Assembly: GCF_003151075.1 (NCBI RefSeq)
Contig: NZ_CP029482.1
Location: forward strand, 4,340,001-4,404,000
DNA: 64,000 nucleotides
Reading direction: 5' to 3'
Origin: Pseudomonas sp. 31-12
GTDB taxonomy: Bacteria; Pseudomonadota; Gammaproteobacteria; Pseudomonadales; Pseudomonadaceae
Below, piece by piece: positions 24,509 to 34,112 of the stretch (the first letter of the stretch is position 1; each line of letters opens with the position of its first letter). The position numbers and the translations under genes are program-made. The notes beneath the pieces are model-generated. The model had not been told where the DNA came from and ran no database searches. It was given only the letters and a program-made list of their open reading frames with translations.

Positions 24509-25570
24509 TCAATACCCGGTCATTTCGAGGTAGCCGGTGCCGCCGTTGAATTGCACCGGGCCTTCCCAGTAAGGAATGCGCAAATCCATCCAGGCATTTG
24601 GGTTGAGCGCGCTGATGGAGATGTCGAGGTGTTTGGCGGGAATCTTGATCGACCAGCGCACCGGCATATCACGCCCGGCAACTTTCGCGGTGTCCTGCGG
24701 TGTAAGGCTGATGTCGGAAGCATGCAATGACTGAGTCTGGCCTTGGGCATCGATCCAGGTGCCCGTGAGGTAAGGCGCGCCGTCCTTTTGCCGCATGCGG
24801 TAAAGCATGACCTGTTCGCCGCTGTCCAGGTGCAGCGAAAACCAGTCCCAACCCGTTTGATTGGCAGTCAGCGGCTGGCTGCTCCACTCGCGATCAAGCC
24901 AGGCCGGACCGCTGACCTGATAAGTCTTGCCATCAATTTCCAGCGCACCACTGGCCTGGAAAAACGGCTGACTGTAGTAATACGACGCCTGCCCTTGTTC
25001 GGATTTCTGACTGAAACCCTTGTCACCCTGAAGCACCAGCGGACGGGTGGACGTCAGCCGCAGTTGGTAGCTGAAGCCCTTGTCCCGCGCGCTGAGTTGC
25101 AGGTCCGCCAAGGCATCGGCGCCCTGGCTGCTGAAACGCCAATCGTCGATCCAGGCAGTGAACGGCGCGAGACTCACGCCCGCCTGACCCACGCCGCCGC
25201 GTGCGTAGCGTTCGGCCGCGTGATGGGCGGTGGCCGACGTCACGGCCGCGTGCCCCAGCCAGATGGTCTGATTACTCCAGCCCGGCTGCTCCGGAACAGC
25301 TTTCAACGCGCTGCGAAACAATGTCCATTGAACGCCAAACTCACGGCCCTGATCGTCCTTGAGATTGGCGGTGACGTACCACCATTCGATGCGAAAGCCA
25401 TCGTGAGGACCGTGGTCTGCCGGAAAGCTGAATTCCCGGCCCGGCACCACCGGTGTGAATACGGAGGCATCTCCCCCAAGACCTGCGAAGCCCTTTTCGT
25501 CAGGCGCCGTGTTGTCGCAGCCGCTCAACAAAACCAATAGCAACAAGCCGACCTTAATCCTCATGCGCAA
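24509..25570 (-). CDS. AttH/CrtC-like lipoprotein linked to an ABC transporter
   Basis: A 353-residue lipoprotein: signal peptide with lipobox LLSGC (Cys18), then an AttH or carotenoid-1,2-hydratase-like double lipocalin fold (HDGFRIEWWYVTANL at 57-71, WLDREWSSQPL in the second half, GWDWFSLHL). In other bacteria such proteins sit beside a MacB/LolCDE-type transporter and are thought to handle a hydrophobic compound in the periplasm. The start overlaps the permease stop by about 17 bases, so the three genes 28695-24509 form one operon. The ligand is unknown. Confidence 0.8.
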   Translation of the reverse strand: MRMRIKVGLLLLVLLSGCDNTAPDEKGFAGLGGDASVFTPVVPGREFSFPADHGPHDGFRIEWWYVTANLKDDQGREFGVQWTLFRSALKAVPEQPGWSNQTIWLGHAAVTSATAHHAAERYARGGVGQAGVSLAPFTAWIDDWRFSSQGADALADLQLSARDKGFSYQLRLTSTRPLVLQGDKGFSQKSEQGQASYYYSQPFFQASGALEIDGKTYQVSGPAWLDREWSSQPLTANQTGWDWFSLHLDSGEQVMLYRMRQKDGAPYLTGTWIDAQGQTQSLHASDISLTPQDTAKVAGRDMPVRWSIKIPAKHLDISISALNPNAWMDLRIPYWEGPVQFNGGTGYLEMTGY

Positions 25571-28025
25571 ACGTCCTCAGCAGGTCCGCCGGTCGCGTGC
25601 GGTACAGCGAATACAGCGGCCACGCCGATGCCAGCAAGGTCGCGAGCAACGCCAGTCCCATCAATTGCAATAGCTGGAGCGGGAACACCCGCAACGGCAA
25701 ACGCCAGCCGAACGCCTGCACGTTGATCACCGTGTCCAGGCACCACGCCAGCGCGATCCCCAACGGCAACGCCAGCACCAGTGTCAGTACCGCCAGCAGC
25801 CAGGTTTGTCCGAGGTTGAGCAGCATCAACTGTCGACGCGTCACGCCCAGCGCCCACAGCGGCGCGAGTTGGCCGAGACGGCTCTGGCTCTGGGTCAGCA
25901 GGCTGATGAACAGCGCCACACCGGCAACGGCCAGGGTCAGGCTGTTGAGCGCGGCGGTGGCGGCGAAGGTGCGTTCGAAGACTTGCGTGGACCAGCCCTT
26001 GAGCCGGGCCTGATCGACGATGCGGCTGTCGTCCAGGCTAAAACGGGCCTGCAGTGTTTTGAGGAAGGGCGCAATCAACGCCGGCTCGATGCGCAGGTTG
26101 AAACGATTGGGCGTGAGCTGTGACCAGCCGCGCAGCAGATGGTTGGCGTTGACCAGAAGGTGGCCCTTGGGATTGCCGTAGTCGGCGTAGATCCCGACGA
26201 TCCGTGGCGACCACGGGCCGCCCGGCGTGGGGATGGTCAGGTGATCGCCGAGCCGCACCTTCAATCGCCGGGCCAGTTGCTCGCTGAGCATCAGCGCATC
26301 GTCCTTGGCCAAGCGGTCCCAGGGGTTGTCGCCCAATGCTTCCAGCAATGGCCAATGCTGGCGATAGGTCGGGTGATCGATCACGCCGAAGATATCCGCC
26401 GGCCAGCCTTGTAGCTGGATCGACACTTGCCAGTTGGGCAGCACGGCGGTCAATGAAGGCTGCTGTTTGAGCCAGGTGTGCAGTTCTCGGGACTGGGCCG
26501 GATTTTGTGGATTGATGTAGAGCTCGGCGGTCAGGCGTTGTTCGAGCCAGTCGCTGAAGGTCTCGCGGAAACCGGCGGTCATGCTGCCGGCGCCGATGTT
26601 CGCCGCCAGTGCCAACAGCAGCGCCATCAGCGCCAGACTCAGCGCCGGCAATTGCTGACGGCAGTCGGCGAGAAACCATTGGCCGAGCACCGAATGACTG
26701 CGGCTCAACGCCAGGTTCAAGACCAGATTGAGCACCACCGGCAAGGCCAGTGCGGCGCCGATCAACAGCGCCGCCATCAGCACAAAACCACTGGCCAGGC
26801 TGTCACCCCAGAACAACGCGATGAGCGCGATGACCGCGGCCAGTGCCGCGACCCAACCCTGACGCCGTAACCAGCGCGCGTGCGCTTGATGCCAGGCTTG
26901 CGGATCGGCCAGGGCCAGCAACGGCAGGCGCGCCGCCCGCAACAGACTGTTGGCACCAGCGAGCAGCGCGCCGAGCAGACTCAGGCCCACACCGCTGAAC
27001 CACCACCACGGACTGAGGCTCAATTGCCCCGCCACTTCCGCGCCGTATAACCCGCGCAGGCTGGCGGCCACATCCGGCAACAGCACACTGGCCAGCAAGT
27101 AGCCGCTGGCGACGCCGGCAATCCCGCCGATCAGCGCCAATGCCCCAAGCTCAACCGCAAGACAGGTAATCAGCATACGAGCGCTGACCCCGCAGGCGCG
27201 CAGGGTTCTGAGCAATCCCCGGCGTTGCTCCAACGCCAGTCCGATCGCGGCGTGGACGATGAACAGGCCCACGACGAAGGACAGAAAGCCCAAGGCATCG
27301 AGGTTCAAGTGAAAGCTTTCGGTCAGCCGTGAGAGATTGTTTTCTTCACCGCTGGTTTTGAGCTGCAACTGGCCTTTGTATTGATCGGGCAGTGCCGCGC
27401 TGAAATCCTTGGGCAGCAGCAGACGCGACAGTTGCTCCGGCAGACCGAGAATCTGCTGCGCAAAGCCTATGTCCACCAGCAACATGCCGGGAGCCATGTC
27501 GGTCTGAACACGCAGCGGCGGCAATGCCACACCGCTCACGCTCAGCGGTTGTTCACCTTCCTGCAGACCCAACGTCTGCAAGGTTTGCGGTGAAATCCAG
27601 GTGCGGCCCGGCGGGGTGAAAAATTCGACAATCTGCTCGATCGCCAACGATTGCCCCGCCACCGCCGAACCCGCCGGCAGCGACACCGGTTCGATGCCCA
27701 TCAGCTGCAAACGTTGATCTTCATGGCCCTTGAGCGTCACCCGCCCTTGCAGCACGGGCGAGACCGGCCAGCCCGCGCGGCGCAGGTCGACAAACAGTTG
27801 CTGGGAGAAAGTCGCGCCACTCGGCGAGTTGAGGCTGGCCTTTGGTTCACCGCCGATCAACTGACTGGCTCGGGCATAGCTTTCCCGCGCCTGACTGTTC
27901 AGTGCCTCCACGCCAGTCAGCAAACTCGTGGCGAGCCAGAGCCCGGTGAGCACACTGAAAAATTGCACCGGGTGCTGCCACCAATGGCTGAGCAGCGCCC
28001 GCAGCGTTTCGCGAAAGACTCGCAC
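25554..28025 (-). CDS. ABC transporter permease, FtsX/MacB-like (823 residues)
   Basis: A long permease of the FtsX-like class with an N-terminal membrane segment, a large periplasmic part, and membrane segments near 265-285, 300-330, 395-440, 480-500, 690-710 and 745-800. This is the ten-segment double-FtsX layout of YbbP/LolE-like proteins. With the ATPase immediately upstream (one base apart) and the AttH-like lipoprotein downstream it probably forms a lipoprotein- or lipid-extracting, mechanotransmitting transporter rather than a classic importer. Substrate unknown. Confidence 0.85.
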   Translation of the reverse strand: MRVFRETLRALLSHWWQHPVQFFSVLTGLWLATSLLTGVEALNSQARESYARASQLIGGEPKASLNSPSGATFSQQLFVDLRRAGWPVSPVLQGRVTLKGHEDQRLQLMGIEPVSLPAGSAVAGQSLAIEQIVEFFTPPGRTWISPQTLQTLGLQEGEQPLSVSGVALPPLRVQTDMAPGMLLVDIGFAQQILGLPEQLSRLLLPKDFSAALPDQYKGQLQLKTSGEENNLSRLTESFHLNLDALGFLSFVVGLFIVHAAIGLALEQRRGLLRTLRACGVSARMLITCLAVELGALALIGGIAGVASGYLLASVLLPDVAASLRGLYGAEVAGQLSLSPWWWFSGVGLSLLGALLAGANSLLRAARLPLLALADPQAWHQAHARWLRRQGWVAALAAVIALIALFWGDSLASGFVLMAALLIGAALALPVVLNLVLNLALSRSHSVLGQWFLADCRQQLPALSLALMALLLALAANIGAGSMTAGFRETFSDWLEQRLTAELYINPQNPAQSRELHTWLKQQPSLTAVLPNWQVSIQLQGWPADIFGVIDHPTYRQHWPLLEALGDNPWDRLAKDDALMLSEQLARRLKVRLGDHLTIPTPGGPWSPRIVGIYADYGNPKGHLLVNANHLLRGWSQLTPNRFNLRIEPALIAPFLKTLQARFSLDDSRIVDQARLKGWSTQVFERTFAATAALNSLTLAVAGVALFISLLTQSQSRLGQLAPLWALGVTRRQLMLLNLGQTWLLAVLTLVLALPLGIALAWCLDTVINVQAFGWRLPLRVFPLQLLQLMGLALLATLLASAWPLYSLYRTRPADLLRTFAHED

Positions 28026-28026
28026 C

Positions 28027-28695
28027 TCAGTGCTCGCCCGCGCCAGCCAGACGGCCGCGGTGCAGCACCACTTTTTCCGCTAGGCGTGCGGCAACGCGGT
28101 GGCTATGCGTGACCATCAACAAAGTAGTCGGGCTGTCGTTGAGCAATTCCAACAGCAGCTTCAATACCTCATCGCTGGTGGCCTCGTCGAGGCTGCCGGT
28201 GGGCTCGTCGGCCAGCAGTAATTTGGGCTGCGACGCCAGGGCGCGGCCCAACGCGACGCGCTGTTGCTGCCCGCCGGAGAGTTGCTCGGGATAACGCCGC
28301 AGCAAATCACTCAAGCCCAGCCGCTGCACCAGATGCGCCTGCCAGCGCGGGTCATGCCGCCCCGCCAGCCGCGCTTGAAACGCCAGATTGTCCTCGACGC
28401 GCAGGCTGCCGATCAGGTTGAACTGCTGGAATACCAAGCCGATTTCAGTCCGCCGCCAGTTGGCGAGTTGCCCTTCGCTCATCTGGTCCAGACGATGCTC
28501 GCCGCTTTGAATGCTGCCCTGATCGACCTTGTCCAGCCCGGCGATCAAGTGCAGCAAGGTGCTCTTGCCGCTGCCCGACTCGCCCATCAGCGCCAGGCTG
28601 CTGCCGGGTTTCAATGTCAGGTCGACACCTTGCAGCACCGGCAATGGACCTTGCGGAGTGGCGTAGCTTTTGAAGACGCCTTGGACCTGAAGCAT
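28027..28695 (-). CDS. ABC transporter ATP-binding protein (LolD/MacB-like)
   Basis: A 222-residue ATPase with all standard motifs: Walker A GESGSGKS (38-45), Q-loop FQQFNLIG, signature LSGGQQQR, Walker B LLLADEPTGSLDE and the H-loop MVTHS. Family features place it in the LolD/MacB/YbbA group, which works with FtsX-type permeases. It is the first gene of the transporter operon. Confidence 0.93.
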   Translation of the reverse strand: MLQVQGVFKSYATPQGPLPVLQGVDLTLKPGSSLALMGESGSGKSTLLHLIAGLDKVDQGSIQSGEHRLDQMSEGQLANWRRTEIGLVFQQFNLIGSLRVEDNLAFQARLAGRHDPRWQAHLVQRLGLSDLLRRYPEQLSGGQQQRVALGRALASQPKLLLADEPTGSLDEATSDEVLKLLLELLNDSPTTLLMVTHSHRVAARLAEKVVLHRGRLAGAGEH

Positions 28696-28762
28696 GAAGG
28701 GAGGCTCGCTGAAGTCAGAGCGCCTAGGATAGCGGACGGTAGCGGCACCGCGTTATCGTTCT

Positions 28763-28852
28763 TCGCGGGCAAGCCACGCTCCCACAGGACCGCGTCGCTC
28801 ACAATATTGGTGAACAACGCAGTCCTGTGGGAGTGAGCCTGCTCGCGATGAG
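28763..28852. repeat. REP-like inverted repeat
   Basis: CGCGGGCAAGCC...CTCCCACAGGAC and its partner CAGTCCTGTGGGAGTGAGCCTGCTCGCGAT are inverted copies of the common P. fluorescens REP. It lies between the divergent ABC operon and the end of the sulfatase-like gene. Confidence 0.75.
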
Positions 28853-28875
28853 GCCAGATCAGACAACCCAAAACC

Positions 28876-30573
28876 TCACTGCCCCACCGCCACATTTGTA
28901 GGCGCCTGCGAAGGCGTCACAATGTTCTTCAGATCAATATGCTTCCACTCAGGCTTCGCCCCCAGCCGCGCATTGAATCGATAGTTGAACGTAAACTCGT
29001 CCGCCGTCGGCACGCTCAATGGCTTGCCATACACCGACTCGATCCCCGCCAGGTCATACCCCATCAACTGCAGCAGCGTCGGGAAGATGTTGTAGTGACT
29101 CGATCGGTCCTTGTTCCCGGCCAGCGCCTTCTGCCAATCCAGTGTGCGCAACTGATCCCCTTGAATCACCACCAGCGGCACCAGGCCCTCCTCCTGCACC
29201 GGATCACCGCCACAGTGCAAATTCAACCCGGGATTGCCCCGTTCATGCAGGTCCTGCCCATGGTCCGAGGTGTAGATCAGCAGCGCATTGCTCATGTCCG
29301 CCTGGGCAAACACCCGTGAGAAAAACTCCCCGACGTTCCACAGCAACGTGTTCTTGTAGGCATTGCGATAGAGCACCCAGTCATCCGGCTGACCGTTGAA
29401 ACCATCGCGCTTTCCGGTGTCCGCGATCTCGACAAACTGGCCCCGAGGCAAGGTCGGACGATAGGCCATGAACGCATCCGGGTATTTGTCGTGCACCGGG
29501 AAATGCGCGCCCACCTTGTTGATCACCACCAGCTCAGGCTTGCCGTCGTTGAGCAGCTCGATCAGCTTCGCCGCAGCCGCCATGTCGCGGTCGCGCACGC
29601 TGGTCTGATCGAATTGCACAAATTCGTCGATGTCCTTTTTCTCGGCTTCGTTCATCAGGTTCTGCAAGTTGCCAGCCGTACGCTGGGCATCGATGTAGAC
29701 GGTGCGCAGGCCGGCCTTCTTCGCGTACTGCCAGATCGACGGCATCGTGCTGTTGATGCGCATGTAGTCGGCGCGGGTGCCGCCGTAGCGCAGGGTGATG
29801 TTGGTGTCGGCGCTGCAATTGGCAATGGACGCGGCGTAACCGTAGTTGAAGATCGCGACGCCCGGGCGCGGTTCCTTGAGGTTGCTGTGCACGCCAAACG
29901 GCGCGTTGATGTCCAGGTAATTGCCGGAAATGCTTTCGTCGATGATCAGCACGATGTCGTGCCCCGGCGATGAATCGTTGCGCGCCAGCTTCACCGGCTC
30001 GCGCGGGCCGACCGTGTTGTGCAGGGCTTCATAGGTGAACAGATTCAAATAGGCCAGCGGCGTGTACATGATCGGCAGGCCACGGGCGCCCTCGCCCGCT
30101 CGCACGAACAACACCGCACTGAGCAGCAGCACCCCAAGCACCGGCGCCGCCACCAGCAACGCGCCGGGCAGCGGCATGCGCCGACGCGGTTTGAGCCCGA
30201 TGCCGAACAGCAGCAGCAAGCCGCCGAGCACCCCACTGATGATCGCGTCGCGATACTGGTACGCCGCCTCCTGGATAAATCCGCCGGAGTACACCATCGA
30301 CACAAAGCTGCTGTAGGTCAGGTAATCGGCCGTGACGCGCGTATAGACATCGAAAAACACCGCCGAGAAAAACATCGCCAGGGCAAACACATGACGGATC
30401 AACGTCTGGCGGATGTACGCGGTCATGAAAAGCGCCACGGTCAGCGCGATAAACATCCCGCCAAACAGCAGCACCGGGAAACCGATCCCCATTGCGCTCA
30501 GGCGTTCCAGGTAATAGTCGTAGTTCTTAACTAAATAGAGAACTAAGAGCAGTTCTTTGAGGTATCGAATCAT
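28876..30573 (-). CDS. Sulfatase-family membrane enzyme (phosphoethanolamine-transferase-like)
   Basis: A 565-residue protein with an N-terminal membrane domain of five segments (about 1-180) and a C-terminal alkaline-phosphatase-fold domain (DIVLIIDESISGNYLDI; the nucleophile is likely the Thr/Ser after NCSADTNITLRYG; metal ligands in LLIYTSDHGQDLHERG and LNLHCGGDP). This is the plan of the EptA/OpgE phosphoethanolamine transferases and LtaS-like enzymes, which modify lipid A or glucans in the outer leaflet of the inner membrane. The frame opens further upstream, to 30687, but ATG 30573 (MIRYLKELLLVLYLV) begins the first membrane segment. It is divergent from the polysaccharide cluster and may modify its product or lipid A; no direct proof. 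Confidence 0.8.
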   Translation of the reverse strand: MIRYLKELLLVLYLVKNYDYYLERLSAMGIGFPVLLFGGMFIALTVALFMTAYIRQTLIRHVFALAMFFSAVFFDVYTRVTADYLTYSSFVSMVYSGGFIQEAAYQYRDAIISGVLGGLLLLFGIGLKPRRRMPLPGALLVAAPVLGVLLLSAVLFVRAGEGARGLPIMYTPLAYLNLFTYEALHNTVGPREPVKLARNDSSPGHDIVLIIDESISGNYLDINAPFGVHSNLKEPRPGVAIFNYGYAASIANCSADTNITLRYGGTRADYMRINSTMPSIWQYAKKAGLRTVYIDAQRTAGNLQNLMNEAEKKDIDEFVQFDQTSVRDRDMAAAAKLIELLNDGKPELVVINKVGAHFPVHDKYPDAFMAYRPTLPRGQFVEIADTGKRDGFNGQPDDWVLYRNAYKNTLLWNVGEFFSRVFAQADMSNALLIYTSDHGQDLHERGNPGLNLHCGGDPVQEEGLVPLVVIQGDQLRTLDWQKALAGNKDRSSHYNIFPTLLQLMGYDLAGIESVYGKPLSVPTADEFTFNYRFNARLGAKPEWKHIDLKNIVTPSQAPTNVAVGQ

Positions 30574-30961
30574 AGTATTTCCGATGCTCGCGGCCGTTCG
30601 TTGGCCAATAGATTGTCGGCCATTTTTTGACACTAGCACCGGGCCATCAAAGCGCAAGAAATGTCGGGTTTTTACACAAAGCGTCAAAAAAACGTTGACT
30701 CAAATCTGACACACCCGACCGGCTGTAACCCCCGTGTTTCAAGCCCTACGACCGTTTATCGTTTTCTTCCAAATGTAAAAAACCCGTCAAAACCGCGGCA
30801 AATCCAGCAGCGGCAAGCACTTGATGGCAAAACGCCCCAAAAATGGGCCTGTTATAGCCACTTAACATGTCATTTTGCTGACACGTTTTCCCAACGCTGG
30901 GCTATACCCCTTTTGACAGTCTTATTTAAGTTCTTTCAACCGTCTTACGAGGCACGCCAAT
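30574..30961. promoter_or_regulatory. Divergent promoter region of the exopolysaccharide cluster
   Basis: A 388-base gap with no gene, between the sulfatase-family gene (minus) and ugd (plus). A possible sigma-70 promoter for the plus strand is CTGACA (30878-30883), an 18-base spacer and CTATAC (30902-30907), about 55 bases before ugd. A TTGACA at 30913-30918 lacks a good -10. The stretch is AT-richer than the genes, with A-runs, as expected of a regulated promoter. No clear operator dyad was seen. Confidence 0.4.
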
Positions 30962-32314
30962 ATGGACGTGAGCGTATTTGGTACGGGCTACGTCGGCCTG
31001 ATACAAGCAGCGGCACTGGCCGATGTCGGACATCGTGTCTTATGTGTCGACATCGATCCTAACAAGATCAAGCAACTGCAACAGGCCGTCCCGCCAATCA
31101 GCGAACCGGGGTTATCCGGCACGCTGGAAGAAAACATCAAGGCCGGTCGTCTGCTGTTCACGACCCAGGCCAGCGATGCAGTCGAACACGCCGAGCTGAT
31201 TTTCATCGCCGTCGGCACGCCCGCCGATGAAGACGGTTCCGCCGACCTCAGCCACGTGCTGAATGTGGCTCGCCAGATCGCCAGTTACATGGAGGCCGAT
31301 CGCACCCTGATCATCAAGTCCACCGTGCCGGTCGGCACCGCGGACCAGGTGGCCGCCACCGCCAACGAAGAACTGCTTCGTCGTGGCAAGAGCGCCCTCA
31401 ATGTGCGGGTAGTGTCCAATCCCGAGTTTCTCAAGGAAGGCAGCGCACTCGCCGACTGCATGCGCCCGGACCGGATCATCGTCGGCACCGACGACGAGGA
31501 AGCCCGCGGCCAACTGAGCGAGCTCTACGCACCGTTCTGCCGCAACCATGAAAAACTCATGTTCATGGACAACCGCAGCGCCGAGCTGACCAAGTACGCG
31601 GCCAATGCGATGCTCGCCACGCGCATCAGTTTCATGAACGAACTGGCCAACCTCACCGAACTGCTGGGAGCCGACATCGAAGCGGTGCGCAAAGGCATCG
31701 GTTCGGACCCGCGCATCGGTTACCACTTCATCTACCCGGGTTGCGGTTTTGGTGGCTCGTGCTTTCCCAAGGATCTGCGCGCCCTGTTGCACACCGCCGA
31801 ACACAACGGCATGCCGTTGCGTCTGCTGCGCAGCGTCACTGACGTCAACGACAGCCAGCGCCACATCCTCTTCAGCAAACTGAAATCGCAGTTCCCCGAA
31901 GGCCTGGCCGGCAAATCCATCGCGATCTGGGGCCTGGCATTCAAGCCCAACACCGATGACATGCGCGAAGCCCCCAGCCGTTACCTGATGGAAGCGCTGT
32001 GGGCCGAAGGCGCGAGCGTGCAGGCCTATGACCCGGAAGCCATGTCCGAATGCCGGCGCATCTACGGCTACCGCAATAACCTGCACCTTTGCGCCACCCG
32101 CGACGACACCCTGGAAGATGCCGACGCCTTGGTGATCTGCACCGAGTGGAAGAACTTCCGCGTGGTCGACTTTGACTTGCTGGCGAGCAAACTGCGTTCG
32201 CGGGTGATCGTCGACGGTCGCAACCTCTACAACCCGGAACAGGTCGCGGCAGCAGGTTTGCACTACAGCGGCATCGGCCTGCGGCATATCGTTCCCGAGG
32301 CGCCGCGGCCATGA
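30962..32314 (+). CDS. ugd: UDP-glucose 6-dehydrogenase
   Basis: A 450-residue UDP-glucose/GDP-mannose dehydrogenase-family enzyme that makes UDP-glucuronate with two NAD+. N-terminal Rossmann GTGYVGL (7-13), IKSTVPVGT (118-126), SNPEFLKEGSA (152-162), the catalytic Cys267 in GGSCFPKD, and the C-terminal IAIWGLAFKPNTDDMREAPS segment are all present. It is the first gene of the exopolysaccharide operon and supplies the uronic acid. UDP-glucose as substrate is more likely than GDP-mannose, because a uronate epimerase follows. Confidence 0.9.
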   Translation: MDVSVFGTGYVGLIQAAALADVGHRVLCVDIDPNKIKQLQQAVPPISEPGLSGTLEENIKAGRLLFTTQASDAVEHAELIFIAVGTPADEDGSADLSHVLNVARQIASYMEADRTLIIKSTVPVGTADQVAATANEELLRRGKSALNVRVVSNPEFLKEGSALADCMRPDRIIVGTDDEEARGQLSELYAPFCRNHEKLMFMDNRSAELTKYAANAMLATRISFMNELANLTELLGADIEAVRKGIGSDPRIGYHFIYPGCGFGGSCFPKDLRALLHTAEHNGMPLRLLRSVTDVNDSQRHILFSKLKSQFPEGLAGKSIAIWGLAFKPNTDDMREAPSRYLMEALWAEGASVQAYDPEAMSECRRIYGYRNNLHLCATRDDTLEDADALVICTEWKNFRVVDFDLLASKLRSRVIVDGRNLYNPEQVAAAGLHYSGIGLRHIVPEAPRP

Positions 32315-33369
32315 AGATTCTCGTCACCGGAGCAGCCGGTTTCATTGGAGCCCATTGCGTGTTGCGGCTGATCCGTGACGGGCACGATGTGTGCGGGCTG
32401 GACAACTTCAACGATTACTACGACCCGCAACTCAAACACGATCGCGTGGATTGGGTGCAGGAGCAGGTTGGCGCTTTCCAGCTCGCAACGGTTGACTTGG
32501 CTGATGGTCCGGCCATCGAGGCCTTGTTTGTCCGTGAACAACCCGAGGTGGTGATTCACCTCGCGGCCCAGGCCGGGGTGCGTTACTCCCTGGAAAACCC
32601 TCGGGCTTACCTCGACAGCAATTTGAGCGGGTTCCTCAACATCCTCGAAAGCTGCCGCAACCACCCGGTCAAACACCTGATCTACGCCTCGTCCAGTTCG
32701 GTGTACGGCGCCAACCAGCACACACCTTATTCGGTGAAGGATGGCGTCAACCATCCGCTGTCGCTGTATGCCGCGACCAAGAAAGCCAACGAGCTGATGG
32801 CCCACAGCTACAGCCACTTGTTCGGCATTCCCTGCACCGGTCTGCGCTTTTTCACCGTGTACGGGCCTTGGGGTCGGCCGGACATGTCGCCGATCCAGTT
32901 CGCCCGGGCTATTGCCGAAGGGCAGCCGCTGAAGTTGTTCAACTACGGCGAGCACCAGCGCGACTTCACGTACATCGACGACATCATCGAAAGCATCGCG
33001 CGCCTGATCGAGCGTCCACCGCACGCCAACGCCGAATGGGACCGTGAACAGCCGGACCCGGCCAGCAGCATGGCGCCGTGGCGGATCTTCAACATCGGCG
33101 GCCAACACCCGGTGGAGCTCAAGGATTACCTGGCACTACTGGAAAAACACCTTGGACAAAAAGCCCTCGTCGAGTTGCTGCCGCTGCAGCCGGGCGACGT
33201 GCTCAACACCTGCGCCGATGCCAGTGACCTGGCTCGGGCAACCGGATTTCAGCCTTGTATCGAGCTGGATGAGGGACTCGGGCGCTTCATCGCCTGGTTC
33301 CGTGATTACTACCCACTGCCTATCGCCCACGCGCCGCTAGCGGCTGAACTTCAGCGGAGGATTCTATGA
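32311..33369 (+). CDS. NAD-dependent epimerase, probably UDP-glucuronate 4-epimerase
   Basis: A 352-residue extended short-chain dehydrogenase: GAAGFIG (7-13), HLAAQAGVRYS, the catalytic SSSSVYG with Tyr153 and Lys157 (YAATKK), and FFTVYGPWGRPDM, the signature of UDP-glucuronate 4-epimerases (GalA formation). It overlaps the ugd stop by four bases. The pair should give UDP-GalA for the polymer. Other epimerases of the same family remain possible. Confidence 0.85.
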   Translation: MKILVTGAAGFIGAHCVLRLIRDGHDVCGLDNFNDYYDPQLKHDRVDWVQEQVGAFQLATVDLADGPAIEALFVREQPEVVIHLAAQAGVRYSLENPRAYLDSNLSGFLNILESCRNHPVKHLIYASSSSVYGANQHTPYSVKDGVNHPLSLYAATKKANELMAHSYSHLFGIPCTGLRFFTVYGPWGRPDMSPIQFARAIAEGQPLKLFNYGEHQRDFTYIDDIIESIARLIERPPHANAEWDREQPDPASSMAPWRIFNIGGQHPVELKDYLALLEKHLGQKALVELLPLQPGDVLNTCADASDLARATGFQPCIELDEGLGRFIAWFRDYYPLPIAHAPLAAELQRRIL

Positions 33370-34112
33370 CTGGACATGAAAAAACGGTGCCCCTGCAACA
33401 GATGCGCCGAGACAAGCGCCTCGACCCGGAGCACCGAATGCGCCTTGATACCGCGATCCATATGCAGGGTCGTGGCTGGATGACCGGCCGTGACGGTGGT
33501 CGGCCATGGACGCTGTCACGCACCAACCGCGTGGTCGCCTGCTTAGGTGCGCTGGTGATCCTGCTGCTGATCTCGCCCATCCTGCTGGGCCTGGCACTGG
33601 CAATCAAACTCAGCAGCCCGGGACCGGTGATGTTCGTGCAAAAACGCACGGGCTACCGCGGTCGCAAGTTTGGCATGTACAAGTTCCGCACCATGGTGGC
33701 CAACGCCGAGGAGCTCAAGGAGTCCCTGCGTCACCTGAACAAGCATGGCGCGGACGCGATTGATTTCAAGATCGACAAGGACCCGCGCATCACCGGCATC
33801 GGCGGTTTCCTGCGGCGCAGCAGCCTGGATGAGCTGCCGAACCTGTTCAATGTGGTGATGGGCGACATGCGCCTGGTGGGCCCGCGCCCAACCTCGTTCA
33901 ACGCCTACCGCTACAAGGACAACCACCTTGCACGCCTGAGCATCTACCCCGGCATGACCGGCCTGTGGCAGATCTCCGGGCGCAGCAATATCGACTTCGA
34001 CCAGCGCGTTGAGTTGGACCTCAGCTATATCGCCGAGCAGAGCCTGTTGCTTGATCTGAAGATCCTGTTGAAAACCCCCTTCAAAGTGTTCAGCGGCCAC
34101 GGAGCGAGTTAA
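33366..34112 (+). CDS. Priming sugar transferase (polyprenyl-phosphate hexose-1-P transferase)
   Basis: A 248-residue bacterial sugar transferase. One membrane segment (about 57-81) is followed by the catalytic domain: SSPGPVMFVQKRTGYRG, MYKFRTMV, LRRSSLDELPNLFNV, GDMRLVGPRP, and YPGMTGLWQISGRSN. It transfers the first sugar-phosphate onto undecaprenyl phosphate at the inner membrane. It lacks the four extra membrane segments of WbaP/WcaJ, so it is a short form, like PglC. It overlaps the epimerase stop by four bases. Confidence 0.9.
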   Translation: MTGHEKTVPLQQMRRDKRLDPEHRMRLDTAIHMQGRGWMTGRDGGRPWTLSRTNRVVACLGALVILLLISPILLGLALAIKLSSPGPVMFVQKRTGYRGRKFGMYKFRTMVANAEELKESLRHLNKHGADAIDFKIDKDPRITGIGGFLRRSSLDELPNLFNVVMGDMRLVGPRPTSFNAYRYKDNHLARLSIYPGMTGLWQISGRSNIDFDQRVELDLSYIAEQSLLLDLKILLKTPFKVFSGHGAS